50,874 bases of DNA from Parcubacteria group bacterium (GCA_943354475.1 CALRBT010000006.1:1-50874); one strand, 5' to 3'. Positions 22,831 to 31,474 are shown, counted from the stretch's first letter. Numbers and translations are program-made. The notes: generated from the letters alone by a model not told the origin.

Positions 22831-23415
22831 TCAGATGTTGGCCCATTCTTCCCGCAGTGCCCGAAGGCGACCTCCAAGACTGAAGTATGCCTCGGTGTGG
22901 ATTTCGTGTCCACGAAGCATTGGACTTGGCGTTTCCAAGAACCACTGCAGGTCCTTGGACAAGACGATCTGATCTGGATTGAGTATTCGACAGAGGTAGC
23001 CCGACTGGCTGAGGTGCCCTGTGTTACCTCCGAGACCGTACGGATGGGTAAAGTCTTCGCGATGGAAGATTGCCCCCGTCAGCCCGAAAGGGATGTACTC
23101 GATTTGCGCCCCAATACTCAATGCATGCCTATTGAGGGCGTGCTCGAGCGTCTCACCGGGCAATCGGAATCCGCCGATGGTGTGCCACTCGCCCTTCCAG
23201 ATGCCGTCCTTACGACGTTGGAGGAGGAGCCTCCCGCCGAGTCCAGATTGGTTGGGGCTGTTGATAAGAATCAGCTCGTCGACCACTTTGGGCCCTAAGG
23301 AGACGAATCCGGAGAAAGCCTCCCGAGGGACGGGGTTACCCCCACGTTCGTGACGAGACTCGTACGCCCACGCCAAGCTCTCGGCGAGCCGTTCTTCTGG
23401 TGTTTGGTCATCCAA
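22831..23415 (-). CDS. Nudix protein resembling GDP-mannose mannosyl hydrolase
   Basis: The product is 194 aa from TTG 23415, chosen because GGGAG lies 8 nt upstream and the promoter (23459-23487) would start transcription after the upstream GTG 23460. ATG 23454 is the alternative. RLLLQRR..GIWKGEWHTIGGFRLPGETLEHALNR shows a Nudix fold whose box keeps G, E and R but lacks the catalytic Glu pair. GDP-mannose mannosyl hydrolases show the same degeneration and share the later H..D segment and the HEIHTEAYF-like end. It may hydrolyse GDP-sugars for the glycan locus. GC content is clearly higher than in all neighbours. Confidence 0.6.
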   Translation of the reverse strand: MDDQTPEERLAESLAWAYESRHERGGNPVPREAFSGFVSLGPKVVDELILINSPNQSGLGGRLLLQRRKDGIWKGEWHTIGGFRLPGETLEHALNRHALSIGAQIEYIPFGLTGAIFHREDFTHPYGLGGNTGHLSQSGYLCRILNPDQIVLSKDLQWFLETPSPMLRGHEIHTEAYFSLGGRLRALREEWANI

Positions 23416-23458
23416 GATTGATACTCCCATTTGGTGCCGTGACTGGCTGTCCATAAAC

Positions 23459-23487
23459 ACAATGCCTTATAAATGTATTTATGTCAA
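23459..23487 (-). promoter_or_regulatory. Sigma70 promoter of the GDPMH-like gene
   Basis: On the minus strand a consensus TTGACA (23482-23487), a 17-bp spacer and CATTGT (23459-23464). The start is expected near 23452, which puts GGGAG and TTG 23415 downstream. Confidence 0.6.
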
Positions 23488-23538
23488 ATAGTTTTTAAGA
23501 ATATAAAAAGCTAAAATGGATGACAATATATTCTTTTT

Positions 23539-25569
23539 ATGGAGAAACTCTTACGCTCTTTGAAATCTATTTTAGGCAAGAGGAGTCGGTTCTTTCCTTT
23601 CCCTATACTCATCATTTTTAGTTTCTTTTCACTTTTGGTTATTTCCCCATACTCGGTCTTTACTTCGGATCATAAGATTTACATGCCGGCTATTTTCCAC
23701 GTAACTGACTCATCTCTTTATAATCCCCAAGACTTACTCATTTTCTTTAACCAAACACAATTCACCTTCTTTGGAGAGTTTCTTAATTTCTTCACCGAGA
23801 CACTAGGGTTTAATATTTTTTGTACACTATTTTTCCTAACTCTCCTAACTCGGATTATTTTCTTCTATGCGATCTACAGAATCTCTCGATATTTTTTTGA
23901 AGACGAACGCTTCGCACTTTTCTCTGTGGTTTTATTTGCAACACCGTACTACCTCTTTCAAAATGCCTTTGTCTTTTTACCAAGAACCGTAGCAACATCG
24001 CTTTGTTTCTTGGCAATAAGTTTCTTACTCGAACGAAAGGCGCTTTGGGCATCCACTCTACTTGGACTCTCGGCTTTAATGCACCTTATTAGTATCCCAG
24101 TTTTTGCACTGATTTTTTACATTAAGTTATTACCCAAACTATTTTCAAAAGAGAAAGAATTACTTAAAGGGAAAGTTACTTTTTCCTTGGCACTGATTAT
24201 CCCGATAGTTGCTGTTTTCATTTTATTTACCAAGGCTTCAACTGGTGGGCTCAGTTTATTCTCGGTTCTCGACTCAGAGTGGGCACAGTTGCTGATTGAT
24301 TACAGCAGACTACTTGTTTTTACTGCCTCTGATTTTGGAACAATTCTTTCAATTATTCTAAACCTCATTATTATTAAATTCCTCTACATCAAACTGTTGC
24401 CTTCCTTTGAATCGACAAAAAGGAAAGAACTCTATCTTCTCATTGCTCTACCGCTTTTTCTTTGGCTTTTGTCGCTTGTCTCGGTTGACTTCCTGAGACT
24501 ACATCTCTTTGCTGAATTCCAGTTTTGGCGAGCACTTCGATTCGAAGAATACGTTCTAGCCCTTCTTCTGTTTTGGTATTTTTACAAACAAGTTAAAGAG
24601 AGCACTTTGAATTTCCCGGAGAGTTTTTTTGTTGCGGGTTCAATAATTGGACTAACTTTTGGTGTGCTTGATAGGGAAGTGATGATGACCCCTTTTGCAC
24701 TCGGGCTTTTGATGTTGGCTTTAAAAGAAGTTCCAAGGTTTAGAGATCTCTTGAATAGGTCTAGTCTTAAACATCTGCCGATAGTCGCGTTCAGCATTTC
24801 TCTTCTTGGGATGGCTTACTTGGTATACTCCAAACATTATGGTTTCCTAACACTCTCATTCCTCTCTCTCTTAGGATTTTCTCTAGCCCTTGCTTTGATT
24901 TTGCGTTACAGAAATTATCCGGTAGTCCTTCTTTATCAAGGGTCGGTCCTTACGCTTGTGGGGGCGCTCTTTTTCAAAGTTTATCTGAAAGGATCTCTCG
25001 AATCATGGTCTTTCATTTTTAATCTACAAATTTTTCTTTACGGCCTGCTCTGTACACTTGTATTTTTACTGATTAGTTTACGGCAAACAAAAGCGCTGAA
25101 AATTATCGCTGGTTGTTTAGGAATTTCAATAGCATTTAGTTTTTTAGTTACAGCACCTTACTTTAGTATCTACCCTACATACTACAAAGATTCGAAAATA
25201 ATGGAGCTTTGTTCTTGGATTAAGGAGAATACTCCAAAAGACGCGGTCTTTATCACAGAACCATTTTTGGTAGATTTTAATAATCTCTCCAATTTAATTA
25301 ACCTCAATGAAAGCAATCCAATACGTCTCACTTGTTTGCGCAGCACGTTCGGTTCTCAAAATGATAAAGCCCAGATGGTACTCGATAGAAAGTATGCGAT
25401 TGAATACAAGAAACGAATCGACGCCCTCGCTTTAGTAATAGATAGTCCAGACGGTTTACGTGAATTAGGCAAACAATACAGACTTGACTACATTGTCTCA
25501 CTGTACCCAGTACAAGGGTTTACAGAAGTTTATACTAATGGAAAATTTTATCTCTATAGCGTACACTAG
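23539..25569 (+). CDS. Large polytopic membrane protein, probable GT-C glycosyltransferase
   Basis: The 676-aa product has roughly a dozen hydrophobic segments from residue 20 to about 545, then a soluble C-terminal domain (about 555-676). An acidic loop follows the first helix (FTSDHKIYMPA), as in GT-C enzymes that use polyprenyl-phosphate sugars. The tail has SWIKENTPKDAVFI and QYRLDYIV motifs that recur in the 34131 gene product, so the two are distant paralogs. A TATATT box (23527-23532) lies 6 nt before ATG with no Shine-Dalgarno. It is followed 6 nt later by a GtrA gene, suggesting a functional pair. The sugar is unknown. Confidence 0.65.
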   Translation: MEKLLRSLKSILGKRSRFFPFPILIIFSFFSLLVISPYSVFTSDHKIYMPAIFHVTDSSLYNPQDLLIFFNQTQFTFFGEFLNFFTETLGFNIFCTLFFLTLLTRIIFFYAIYRISRYFFEDERFALFSVVLFATPYYLFQNAFVFLPRTVATSLCFLAISFLLERKALWASTLLGLSALMHLISIPVFALIFYIKLLPKLFSKEKELLKGKVTFSLALIIPIVAVFILFTKASTGGLSLFSVLDSEWAQLLIDYSRLLVFTASDFGTILSIILNLIIIKFLYIKLLPSFESTKRKELYLLIALPLFLWLLSLVSVDFLRLHLFAEFQFWRALRFEEYVLALLLFWYFYKQVKESTLNFPESFFVAGSIIGLTFGVLDREVMMTPFALGLLMLALKEVPRFRDLLNRSSLKHLPIVAFSISLLGMAYLVYSKHYGFLTLSFLSLLGFSLALALILRYRNYPVVLLYQGSVLTLVGALFFKVYLKGSLESWSFIFNLQIFLYGLLCTLVFLLISLRQTKALKIIAGCLGISIAFSFLVTAPYFSIYPTYYKDSKIMELCSWIKENTPKDAVFITEPFLVDFNNLSNLINLNESNPIRLTCLRSTFGSQNDKAQMVLDRKYAIEYKKRIDALALVIDSPDGLRELGKQYRLDYIVSLYPVQGFTEVYTNGKFYLYSVH

Positions 25570-25575
25570 CCATTC

Positions 25576-25989
25576 ATGATTAAGAAAGTTGAACAGTACA
25601 TCCGGCCATATTTTAAAATCATCAGATATCTTCTTGGTGGAAGTGTTGGAGCAGTCACTCTGCTCTCTCTTCTCTTTCTATTTAATTCGATTTTAGATGT
25701 CCATTACTTAACGGCTTCGGTTGCCGCTTATCTGATCGCTTTTGTTGTGAGTTTTTTGATGCAGAAGTTTTTCACCTTTGAGGACAAGGCGACCAAGATG
25801 ATTGAACGGCAATTTGGTATATTCGTTTTTATTGGGGTCATTAACCTAGGTGCTAATACACTATTTATGTATTCTTTGGTCGATTTGGCAGGTCTCCTCC
25901 CTTTAGTTGCTCAATTTTTCACTTCTGCAGTGATAGCAATTTGGAGCTTCTTTCTTTACCAGCGCTTTATTTTTAAGAACATATATTAG
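25576..25989 (+). CDS. GtrA-family membrane protein
   Basis: The 137-aa product has four hydrophobic helices. Signatures are IRYLLGGSVGAVT (about 15-27), the FVVSFLMQKFFTFED segment, GVINLGANTLFMYSLV and a C-terminal WSFFLYQRFIFK. GtrA proteins are thought to move or present undecaprenyl-phosphate-linked sugars across the membrane. Here the gene directly follows a GT-C-like gene, which would use such a donor outside. Gap of 6 nt, so cotranslation is likely. Confidence 0.88.
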   Translation: MIKKVEQYIRPYFKIIRYLLGGSVGAVTLLSLLFLFNSILDVHYLTASVAAYLIAFVVSFLMQKFFTFEDKATKMIERQFGIFVFIGVINLGANTLFMYSLVDLAGLLPLVAQFFTSAVIAIWSFFLYQRFIFKNIY

Positions 25990-26033
25990 TAACTTTTCTG
26001 GAGCAGAGGTGTTATACTATGGATATAAAACAT

Positions 26034-26666
26034 ATGGCCGACACAGGATTTACCAAGCAAGTCGATAAGGGAGCTTACCAGTTTGGTAAGTACACCGACT
26101 TTAATCGTTGGTCAAGTTACTTTTATCAAATTGAACAAGTGTTAAAGACGAAACCAAAAAGTGTTCTTGAGATTGGGGAAGGGGAAGGGGTCCTCCGTGA
26201 TTACCTAAGGAACAACACCGATACTACCTATACGAGTTTGGACATTGCTGATGACCTGAAGGCGGATACTGTGGGGAGCGTGCTCGATATACCATTTGGT
26301 AATGAGTCGTTTGGCACTGTTTGTGCTTTTGAGGTACTCGAGCATCTACCCTTCGAAGAATTCGAAAAAGCACTCGGTGAGTTGAGTCGAGTATCAAGAA
26401 GAAGTGTTGTACTAAGCCTCCCTCATTTTGGTCCACCGGTTAAGTTTTTGTTTAAAATTCCATTTTTACCAGAGATTAAAATTGCTTTTAAAATTCCATA
26501 CCCGAAGAAACATATTTTTGATGGTCAACATTATTGGGAGATTGGTAAAGTGGGGTATCCACCAAAGCGGATACGAAAGAGTCTTGAGAAGTATTTTACG
26601 ATTAAGGATGAATTCGTTCCATTTCAAAATCAGTACCACCACTTTTATTTACTTGAAAAGATATGA
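26034..26666 (+). CDS. SAM-dependent methyltransferase (class I)
   Basis: The product is 210 aa from ATG 26034. ATG 26019 is in frame, but it abuts the TATACT -10 box (26013-26018), so transcription should start after it. Motif I reads VLEIGEGEGVL, then SLDIADD for the acidic residue after strand 2, DIPFGNESFGTVCAFEVLEHLP for motif post-II/III, and a motif resembling SRVSRRSVVLSLPH. It probably methylates a sugar in the glycan. It overlaps the next methyltransferase by ATGA. Confidence 0.82.
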   Translation: MADTGFTKQVDKGAYQFGKYTDFNRWSSYFYQIEQVLKTKPKSVLEIGEGEGVLRDYLRNNTDTTYTSLDIADDLKADTVGSVLDIPFGNESFGTVCAFEVLEHLPFEEFEKALGELSRVSRRSVVLSLPHFGPPVKFLFKIPFLPEIKIAFKIPYPKKHIFDGQHYWEIGKVGYPPKRIRKSLEKYFTIKDEFVPFQNQYHHFYLLEKI

Positions 26667-27277
26667 AACCTTGGGAATTATTTTTTAGAAAACATATCAC
26701 GACTATTTTTTCAGAGAAGAAGTTGATTGTTGATATTGGTGGAGGACTACGAATCCTTAAGGAGAAGAATAATCGTTATGCTCCGGAGAATGATTGGATC
26801 AGAGAATTTTTACCTAATGTTGAATATAAAATTATGGATCCGGTAGATACCTATCATCCTGATATCGTTGGTGACATTCATAACTTACCTTTTGCTGATA
26901 ATTCAGTCGATGCAATTGTTTGTATTGCAGTTCTCGAGCATGTGGAGAATCCGATTAAAGCTATTCAGGAGATGTATCGAGTTCTAAAGCCTGGCGGATA
27001 CTGTTACCTCTACGTACCCTTTCTCTATTACTATCACGCTGAGCCTGGGTACTATGGAGATTTTTGGAGATTTACTGAGGATGGCCTAAGGTGGCTATCA
27101 AAGCCATTCACCTCATTCCAGATTGTTCCAGTACGGGGGGCAATTGGAACACTAATGAAGCTGAGTCCTATTGGTAGAGTAAAGTTCCTTAATCCACTGT
27201 GGTATTTTCTCGATACTATTTCTGGGAAGCTTAAAAGTAAGCAGGTTAGCGGATATAACGTATTTCTTGTAAAATAG
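26663..27277 (+). CDS. SAM-dependent methyltransferase (class I)
   Basis: The product is 204 aa. It has LIVDIGGGLRI as a variant motif I (about 21-31), MDPVDTYHPDIVGDIHNLPFADNSVD for the SAM adenine side, CIAVLEHVENP, and YRVLKPGGYCYLYVPF, typical of Methyltransf_11-type enzymes. A conserved-looking HAEPGYYGDFWRFT segment follows, seen in glycan-locus methyltransferases. It overlaps the upstream methyltransferase by 4 nt. Its stop lies directly before repeat element B. Confidence 0.85.
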   Translation: MKPWELFFRKHITTIFSEKKLIVDIGGGLRILKEKNNRYAPENDWIREFLPNVEYKIMDPVDTYHPDIVGDIHNLPFADNSVDAIVCIAVLEHVENPIKAIQEMYRVLKPGGYCYLYVPFLYYYHAEPGYYGDFWRFTEDGLRWLSKPFTSFQIVPVRGAIGTLMKLSPIGRVKFLNPLWYFLDTISGKLKSKQVSGYNVFLVK

Positions 27278-27404
27278 ACGGAACTTATGCAATTGACGCA
27301 TTTCGTTGTTGCTTCGCTCATTCGCTTCCGCGAAGTAGGTTTGCTACATCTTGGTCGCGAGCCTCGCTTGCGCCTAGAACTGCATTCAATTGCGTAAGTT
27401 CCGT
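27278..27404. repeat. Structured repeat element B (about 123 bp core)
   Basis: The core 27280-27402 aligns gaplessly with element A. The terminal arms ACGGAACTTATGCAATTGA and its 3' partner pair over 18 bp with a single T-G wobble. The base pairs at four positions differ from element A on both sides of the helix. An outer AAATA/TATTT may extend the stem. It begins one base after the stop of the methyltransferase gene. Confidence 0.8.
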
Positions 27405-27439
27405 AAGTATTTGATTAGTTTTACTATCGTCACCATATT

Positions 27440-28123
27440 ATGAATATCAAGCCGAAAGAAAGAAGATTTGCCCTTGTGTCAAAATCAAGGACATTTAAAA
27501 AGATAGTTGGGGATTTTTCTCTTTCCGATAAAAAGGTACTTGACCTTGGCTGTAGTTATGGAGAGTATATGGTTCATTTCGGCCCTTCAAGTATTGGAAT
27601 AACGGCAAATCCAGCCGAGGTCACAATCGGTAAGGAGAGAGGGCTTGATCTACGGTTTGGTAATGTAGAAGAATTGGCAAAACTTAATTTACCGAACGAT
27701 TTTGATTATATTTGGGCAAACAATCTTTTCGAACACCTTCTTTCTCCGCATGCATTTTTGATGCATCTTAAGGCAATTTCTAAACCAGAGTGCACACTTA
27801 TTCTAGGTGTTCCAGTTATTCCATACCCATTTTCTCTGACAGGCTTTAGTAAATTTCGTGGAGCTTTTTCAACCGCTCACATAAACTTCTTTAATTGGCG
27901 AACATTAAAACATACGGTTGAAGCAGCTGGTTGGGTTGTAAAAGACGTTCGACCTTTTGTTTCTCCGGTGTCGGCGCTTGATAGAATACTTAAGCCAGCT
28001 ATGCCACATATCTATATCATCGCAACCAACAACAGTTCGTTTTCCTATTCTGCCGATAAAATCCAGGAATGGAGAGATGTAGAACACTATAAAGCACTTC
28101 TCGATATCTCTGATAAGAAATGA
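27440..28123 (+). CDS. SAM-dependent methyltransferase (class I)
   Basis: The product is 227 aa. Motif I is VLDLGCSYGEY (about 34-44), followed by GITANPAEVTIGKERGLD, NLPNDFDYIWANNLFEHLLSPHAFL, and ILGVPVIPYP. The FEHL.SP.A layout matches Methyltransf_11/23-like enzymes of glycan loci. The start ATG 27440 has a weak upstream AT-rich box. It ends in an ATGA overlap with the following glycosyltransferase, so the two are translationally coupled. Confidence 0.8.
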   Translation: MNIKPKERRFALVSKSRTFKKIVGDFSLSDKKVLDLGCSYGEYMVHFGPSSIGITANPAEVTIGKERGLDLRFGNVEELAKLNLPNDFDYIWANNLFEHLLSPHAFLMHLKAISKPECTLILGVPVIPYPFSLTGFSKFRGAFSTAHINFFNWRTLKHTVEAAGWVVKDVRPFVSPVSALDRILKPAMPHIYIIATNNSSFSYSADKIQEWRDVEHYKALLDISDKK

Positions 28124-29253
28124 AAATTCTATACGTAGCTAATATTCGAATACCGACCGAGAAGGCTCATGGTCTACAGATTATGAATACTTGCGCCGCG
28201 CTTACTTCATCTGGATTTGATGTTCAGTTGGTTATACCCACTCGTAAAAATGTTATAAAAGCAGATCCTTTTGAGTACTACGGGCTCAATAGAAATTTCT
28301 CTATCAAAGTAATTAGTGTTCCTGACGTAATCAATCTTGGTTGGATTGGCTACGCAATTCAAGGAATTGTTTTTGGGTTGAAGCTGTGCTCGTATGTTAA
28401 AGTAATACGTCCAGAAGTTGTTTATTCACGTGACAAAGGATTACTGTTATTGCTTTCAACTTTTTTTAAAAATTTAATTTGGGAGTCGCATGTTGGGGAG
28501 TACGGTCTAGTAACCGCTCTACTCTTGAAAAGAATTCGTGGAATTGTTTGTATCAGTGCCGGTCTACAGGATTTTTATCTTACCAAGGGAATTACGTCAG
28601 ATAAGATACTTGTTGCCCACGATGGGGTTGAGATGGCCAAATTTAATCTATTGGAGGATAAAAAACTTTTTCGGGAGAAACTTTCTTTACCATGTGACAA
28701 AGTTATCGTCATGTACACAGGAAGTGTTGGTTTATATGATTGGAAAGGGGTAGATGTATTCCTTGATGCAGGAGTTATTCTAGGAGATAAGTTTTTATTT
28801 GTTTTAGTGGGTGGATCTACCAAAGATATCGAAACTCTTAAAGAAAAGTATCAATCAGCCGACCTACTTTTTGTTGGACAGCAACTTCATGAGATTATTC
28901 CAGAGTATCTGAAAGCTGCCGACATCCTTGTTCTTCCAAATAAAAGTGGAAATATTATCTCGGAGCGATACACTTCTCCGATGAAGCTGTTTGAGTACAT
29001 GGCAAGTAACCGTACAATTATCGCATCAGATCTGCCATCAATAAGAGAGGTGTTGAATGAATCCAATGCATATCTCGTACCACCAAATAGTCCAGAGGCA
29101 CTCTCTGGGGCGGTGTTGATAGCTCAAGGAAACAAAGCAGAAGCAGAAAAACGCGCAGGTAAGGCACTTACTGACGTCGAAGAGTTCTCCTGGGAGAAGC
29201 GTGGGGAGAAAATAAACTCTTTCATCCAAAAACTATATGAAAAAAGGAGTTAA
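28120..29253 (+). CDS. Glycosyltransferase family 4 (GT-B)
   Basis: The product is 377 aa. It opens with RIPTEKAHGLQIMNTCAAL, typical of GT4 enzymes with an acceptor loop. The second domain has MYTGSVGLYDWKGVDVFLDA (about 198-217), FVGQQLHEIIPEYLKAADILVLPN, then SPMKLFEYMASNRTIIASDLPSIREV. The SPxKxxEYMA form is a known variant of the donor motif. It is likely cytosolic and membrane-associated. It overlaps the FkbM gene by 17 nt. Confidence 0.88.
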   Translation: MKILYVANIRIPTEKAHGLQIMNTCAALTSSGFDVQLVIPTRKNVIKADPFEYYGLNRNFSIKVISVPDVINLGWIGYAIQGIVFGLKLCSYVKVIRPEVVYSRDKGLLLLLSTFFKNLIWESHVGEYGLVTALLLKRIRGIVCISAGLQDFYLTKGITSDKILVAHDGVEMAKFNLLEDKKLFREKLSLPCDKVIVMYTGSVGLYDWKGVDVFLDAGVILGDKFLFVLVGGSTKDIETLKEKYQSADLLFVGQQLHEIIPEYLKAADILVLPNKSGNIISERYTSPMKLFEYMASNRTIIASDLPSIREVLNESNAYLVPPNSPEALSGAVLIAQGNKAEAEKRAGKALTDVEEFSWEKRGEKINSFIQKLYEKRS

Positions 29254-30043
29254 AAAAATCATTGATAATATCCGATTTTCATTTGAGTTTGGAAACAGTG
29301 TTTTTTCAAAGTTTTTTGTTCTCTCGGTAACTTTTTTATTCCCCCTTGAGCATCTATTTAAAATTAAACGAGAGGGGCCACTATCCCTTCATCTTAAATT
29401 TAAAGGTAAATCATTTTCATTTTTTGTTCGTGATAGCTCTGACATTGCGGTTCTTAAGGAAGTCTTTCTCTTTGGTGAATACATAATCGACAAAGGAGTG
29501 GGGCCAAGAACTATCGTTGATCTAGGAAGTAATGTTGGCGCCTCGGTTGTTTATTTTGCGCTCTGTTACCCAAACGCACAGATACTCGCAGTAGAAGCTG
29601 ATCCGGTAACGGCAAATTTTCTTCGAGAGAATTGTAGTCAATTCTCTAAAATTTCTGTAGTAAATTATGCCATCTCTGATATAGATGGAGTGCTACCCTT
29701 CTTTGTTCATCCTTCAAGCCGTATGTCTTCTTCGCTTACTCGCCGAACGCCAGATCAGGAAGTTATTGAAGTGCCATCGGTAACACTAAAATCTCTTCTC
29801 GAGAAAGAGGGGATAGCACAGGTCGACCTATTGAAATTTGATATCGAAGGAGCTGAGTTTAAAGCTTTTTGTAAACCGAATTCTCTCTCTCGTGTCAATT
29901 ATTTAGTTGGTGAGATACACCTCGATTTAGTGGATGTTTCTGAAGAGGGGGTTTGGGAGTGTTTCAAGGAATTTGCTTATACCAAAGAGTTTCTCTCTAA
30001 AAAAAGGTTTATTATTAAAGGATCCCGCACACCTCTAAGGTGA
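29237..30043 (+). CDS. FkbM-family methyltransferase
   Basis: The product is 268 aa. It has IVDLGSNVGASVVYFA (about 93-108) as motif I, VEADPVTANFLREN, the NYAISDIDG strand, and SLLEKEG..VDLLKFDIEGAEFKAF, the hallmark end of FkbM domains. FkbM enzymes O-methylate sugars or polyketides. The preceding 80 residues contain a hydrophobic patch (about 24-38) that may attach to the membrane. The start overlaps the upstream coding region, and it ends overlapping the GtrA upstream sequence. Confidence 0.88.
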   Translation: MKKGVKKIIDNIRFSFEFGNSVFSKFFVLSVTFLFPLEHLFKIKREGPLSLHLKFKGKSFSFFVRDSSDIAVLKEVFLFGEYIIDKGVGPRTIVDLGSNVGASVVYFALCYPNAQILAVEADPVTANFLRENCSQFSKISVVNYAISDIDGVLPFFVHPSSRMSSSLTRRTPDQEVIEVPSVTLKSLLEKEGIAQVDLLKFDIEGAEFKAFCKPNSLSRVNYLVGEIHLDLVDVSEEGVWECFKEFAYTKEFLSKKRFIIKGSRTPLR

Positions 30044-30048
30044 CTGAA

Positions 30049-30435
30049 ATGAATCAGATGAATTTTGCAAGAATAATACGATATTTAATCACCGGCGCCG
30101 TCACGGTAGTCACTCTCATTGGAGTACTTTATTTACTGCGCGATGTACTACAGATTTGGTACTTACTTGCTTCGACAATCGCTTTTCTTATCACACTCTG
30201 TGTTAGTTTTACTCTCCAGAAATTTTGGGTGTTTGAAAGTCAGGGGCTACTCGAGATTAAACAGCAGATGGGTAAATATATTCTCTTGTCACTCTGTAAC
30301 TTAGCGGCAAACACTGCACTGATGTATGTATTGGTCGATAGGTTGCAACTAAATCATTTGTTTGCTCAAGCAGTTGTTGCTGGAATTCTTGCTTGTTGGG
30401 GGTTTTTTCTCTACGCAAAGGTTATCTTTAAGTAG
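30049..30435 (+). CDS. GtrA-family membrane protein
   Basis: The 128-aa product has four membrane helices, IIRYLITGAVTVVTLIG, LITLCVSFTLQKFWVFES, LCNLAANTALMYVLV and ACWGFFLYAKVIFK. ATG 30049 is favoured because AAGGTG lies 6 nt upstream; GTG 30040 is the alternative. It is followed 63 nt later by a GtrB-like GT2 gene with its own promoter, as in phage-type gtrA-gtrB pairs that transfer glucose to a polyprenyl carrier and flip it. Confidence 0.85.
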   Translation: MNQMNFARIIRYLITGAVTVVTLIGVLYLLRDVLQIWYLLASTIAFLITLCVSFTLQKFWVFESQGLLEIKQQMGKYILLSLCNLAANTALMYVLVDRLQLNHLFAQAVVAGILACWGFFLYAKVIFK

Positions 30436-30444
30436 GAAAAAGAG

Positions 30445-30474
30445 TTGGATTTTATTATTCAAAAGTGTTACAAC
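30445..30474 (+). promoter_or_regulatory. Predicted promoter upstream of the GT2 gene
   Basis: TTGGAT (30445-30450), an 18-bp spacer and TACAAC (30469-30474). The start near 30481 leaves an 18-nt leader. Confidence 0.4.
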
Positions 30475-30498
30475 TAGGTTCTAATAAAAGGCCTCTTT

Positions 30499-31464
30499 AT
30501 GCAAAAACCGCTCCTCTCTATCATTATCCCTGTTTACAACGAAGAGGATAACATCCTACCGCTTTGGAATGAGTTAAAAGAAACACTAACTGAACTACCT
30601 CCCGCAGAGGTTATTTTTGTTGATGATGGTTCAAGGGACAAGAGCAGGGAAATTCTGAGAGGTATCGCAGAGAAAGATATTCGTATCAAAGTTATTTTTT
30701 TCCAAAAGAACTCAGGACAAACTGCAGCACTTGGTGCAGGGGTACATTACGCAAAGGGGGAAGTGATTGTTCCGATGGACTCTGACTTGGAGAATGATCC
30801 TGCTGATATTAAACGTCTTTTGAAAAAGATGGACGAAGGATTTGACGTCGTTTCTGGCTGGAGAAGAAAACGTTGGGCCAATCAACGTTTTGTTCGAAAG
30901 ATTCCTTCGGTGATTGCAAGTCTCATGATTTCAAAGATTACTGGAGTACCACTTCATGATCATGGTTGCACAATAAAAGCGTACAAGAGCGATATTATTA
31001 AGCAGATTGACTTTTTGGGAGAAATCCATCGATTCATATCGGTGTACGCTTCTTGGTACGGAGCGACGGTTGTTGAAATCGAAGTTAACCATCGGCCACG
31101 GATACACGGTGTTTCAAAATATGGCTTTGGCCGCGTGCCAAAGGTAGTACTCGACTTGCTTGTTGCGAAGTTTATGATGAAATATTCCACCAAGCCAATC
31201 CACTTTTTTGGAATGCTTGGTTTTTTCTCTTTTCTTTTTGGTGGCCTTTCTTTTCTTCTCGCTACGTTTTTGAGATTCTATGCCCACGTTTCGTACATTC
31301 AAACACCACTCCTTTTACTCACCGCCCTTCTATTTATGGCAGGACTTCAGTTTATTTCAATTGGTTTGATTGCCGATATGATTCTAAGGACACGTGGTTC
31401 AGGGTATCAAACCTATAGAATAAAAGAGGTTATAAATGGAGAGGTTGATACTGTTTCTAAATAA
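30499..31464 (+). CDS. GT2 polyprenyl-phosphate glycosyltransferase (GtrB/DPM1-like)
   Basis: The product is 321 aa. The GT-A domain has SIIIPVYNEEDNI (7-19), EVIFVDDGSRDKS, KNSGQTAALGAG and PMDSDLENDP with the metal-binding DSD. The C-terminal third has two membrane helices (about 237-260 and 268-292), the usual GtrB arrangement. The reaction would be transfer of a sugar to polyprenyl phosphate at the cytosolic face. It follows a GtrA gene, and GT-C enzymes that could use the product are encoded nearby. Confidence 0.88.
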   Translation: MQKPLLSIIIPVYNEEDNILPLWNELKETLTELPPAEVIFVDDGSRDKSREILRGIAEKDIRIKVIFFQKNSGQTAALGAGVHYAKGEVIVPMDSDLENDPADIKRLLKKMDEGFDVVSGWRRKRWANQRFVRKIPSVIASLMISKITGVPLHDHGCTIKAYKSDIIKQIDFLGEIHRFISVYASWYGATVVEIEVNHRPRIHGVSKYGFGRVPKVVLDLLVAKFMMKYSTKPIHFFGMLGFFSFLFGGLSFLLATFLRFYAHVSYIQTPLLLLTALLFMAGLQFISIGLIADMILRTRGSGYQTYRIKEVINGEVDTVSK

Positions 31465-31474
31465 TAAACTTATT

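Noticed and set aside
22897-23298. Plus-strand frame of 133 aa opposite the GDPMH-like gene
   Set aside because: The minus-strand frame has a promoter, ribosome site, terminator and Nudix-like motifs. The plus frame has none and is explained by GC-rich codons on the other strand.
31436-31474. N-terminal extension of the first asparagine synthase
   Set aside because: It would overlap the GT2 gene and bury Cys2, which must be N-terminal for glutaminase activity.
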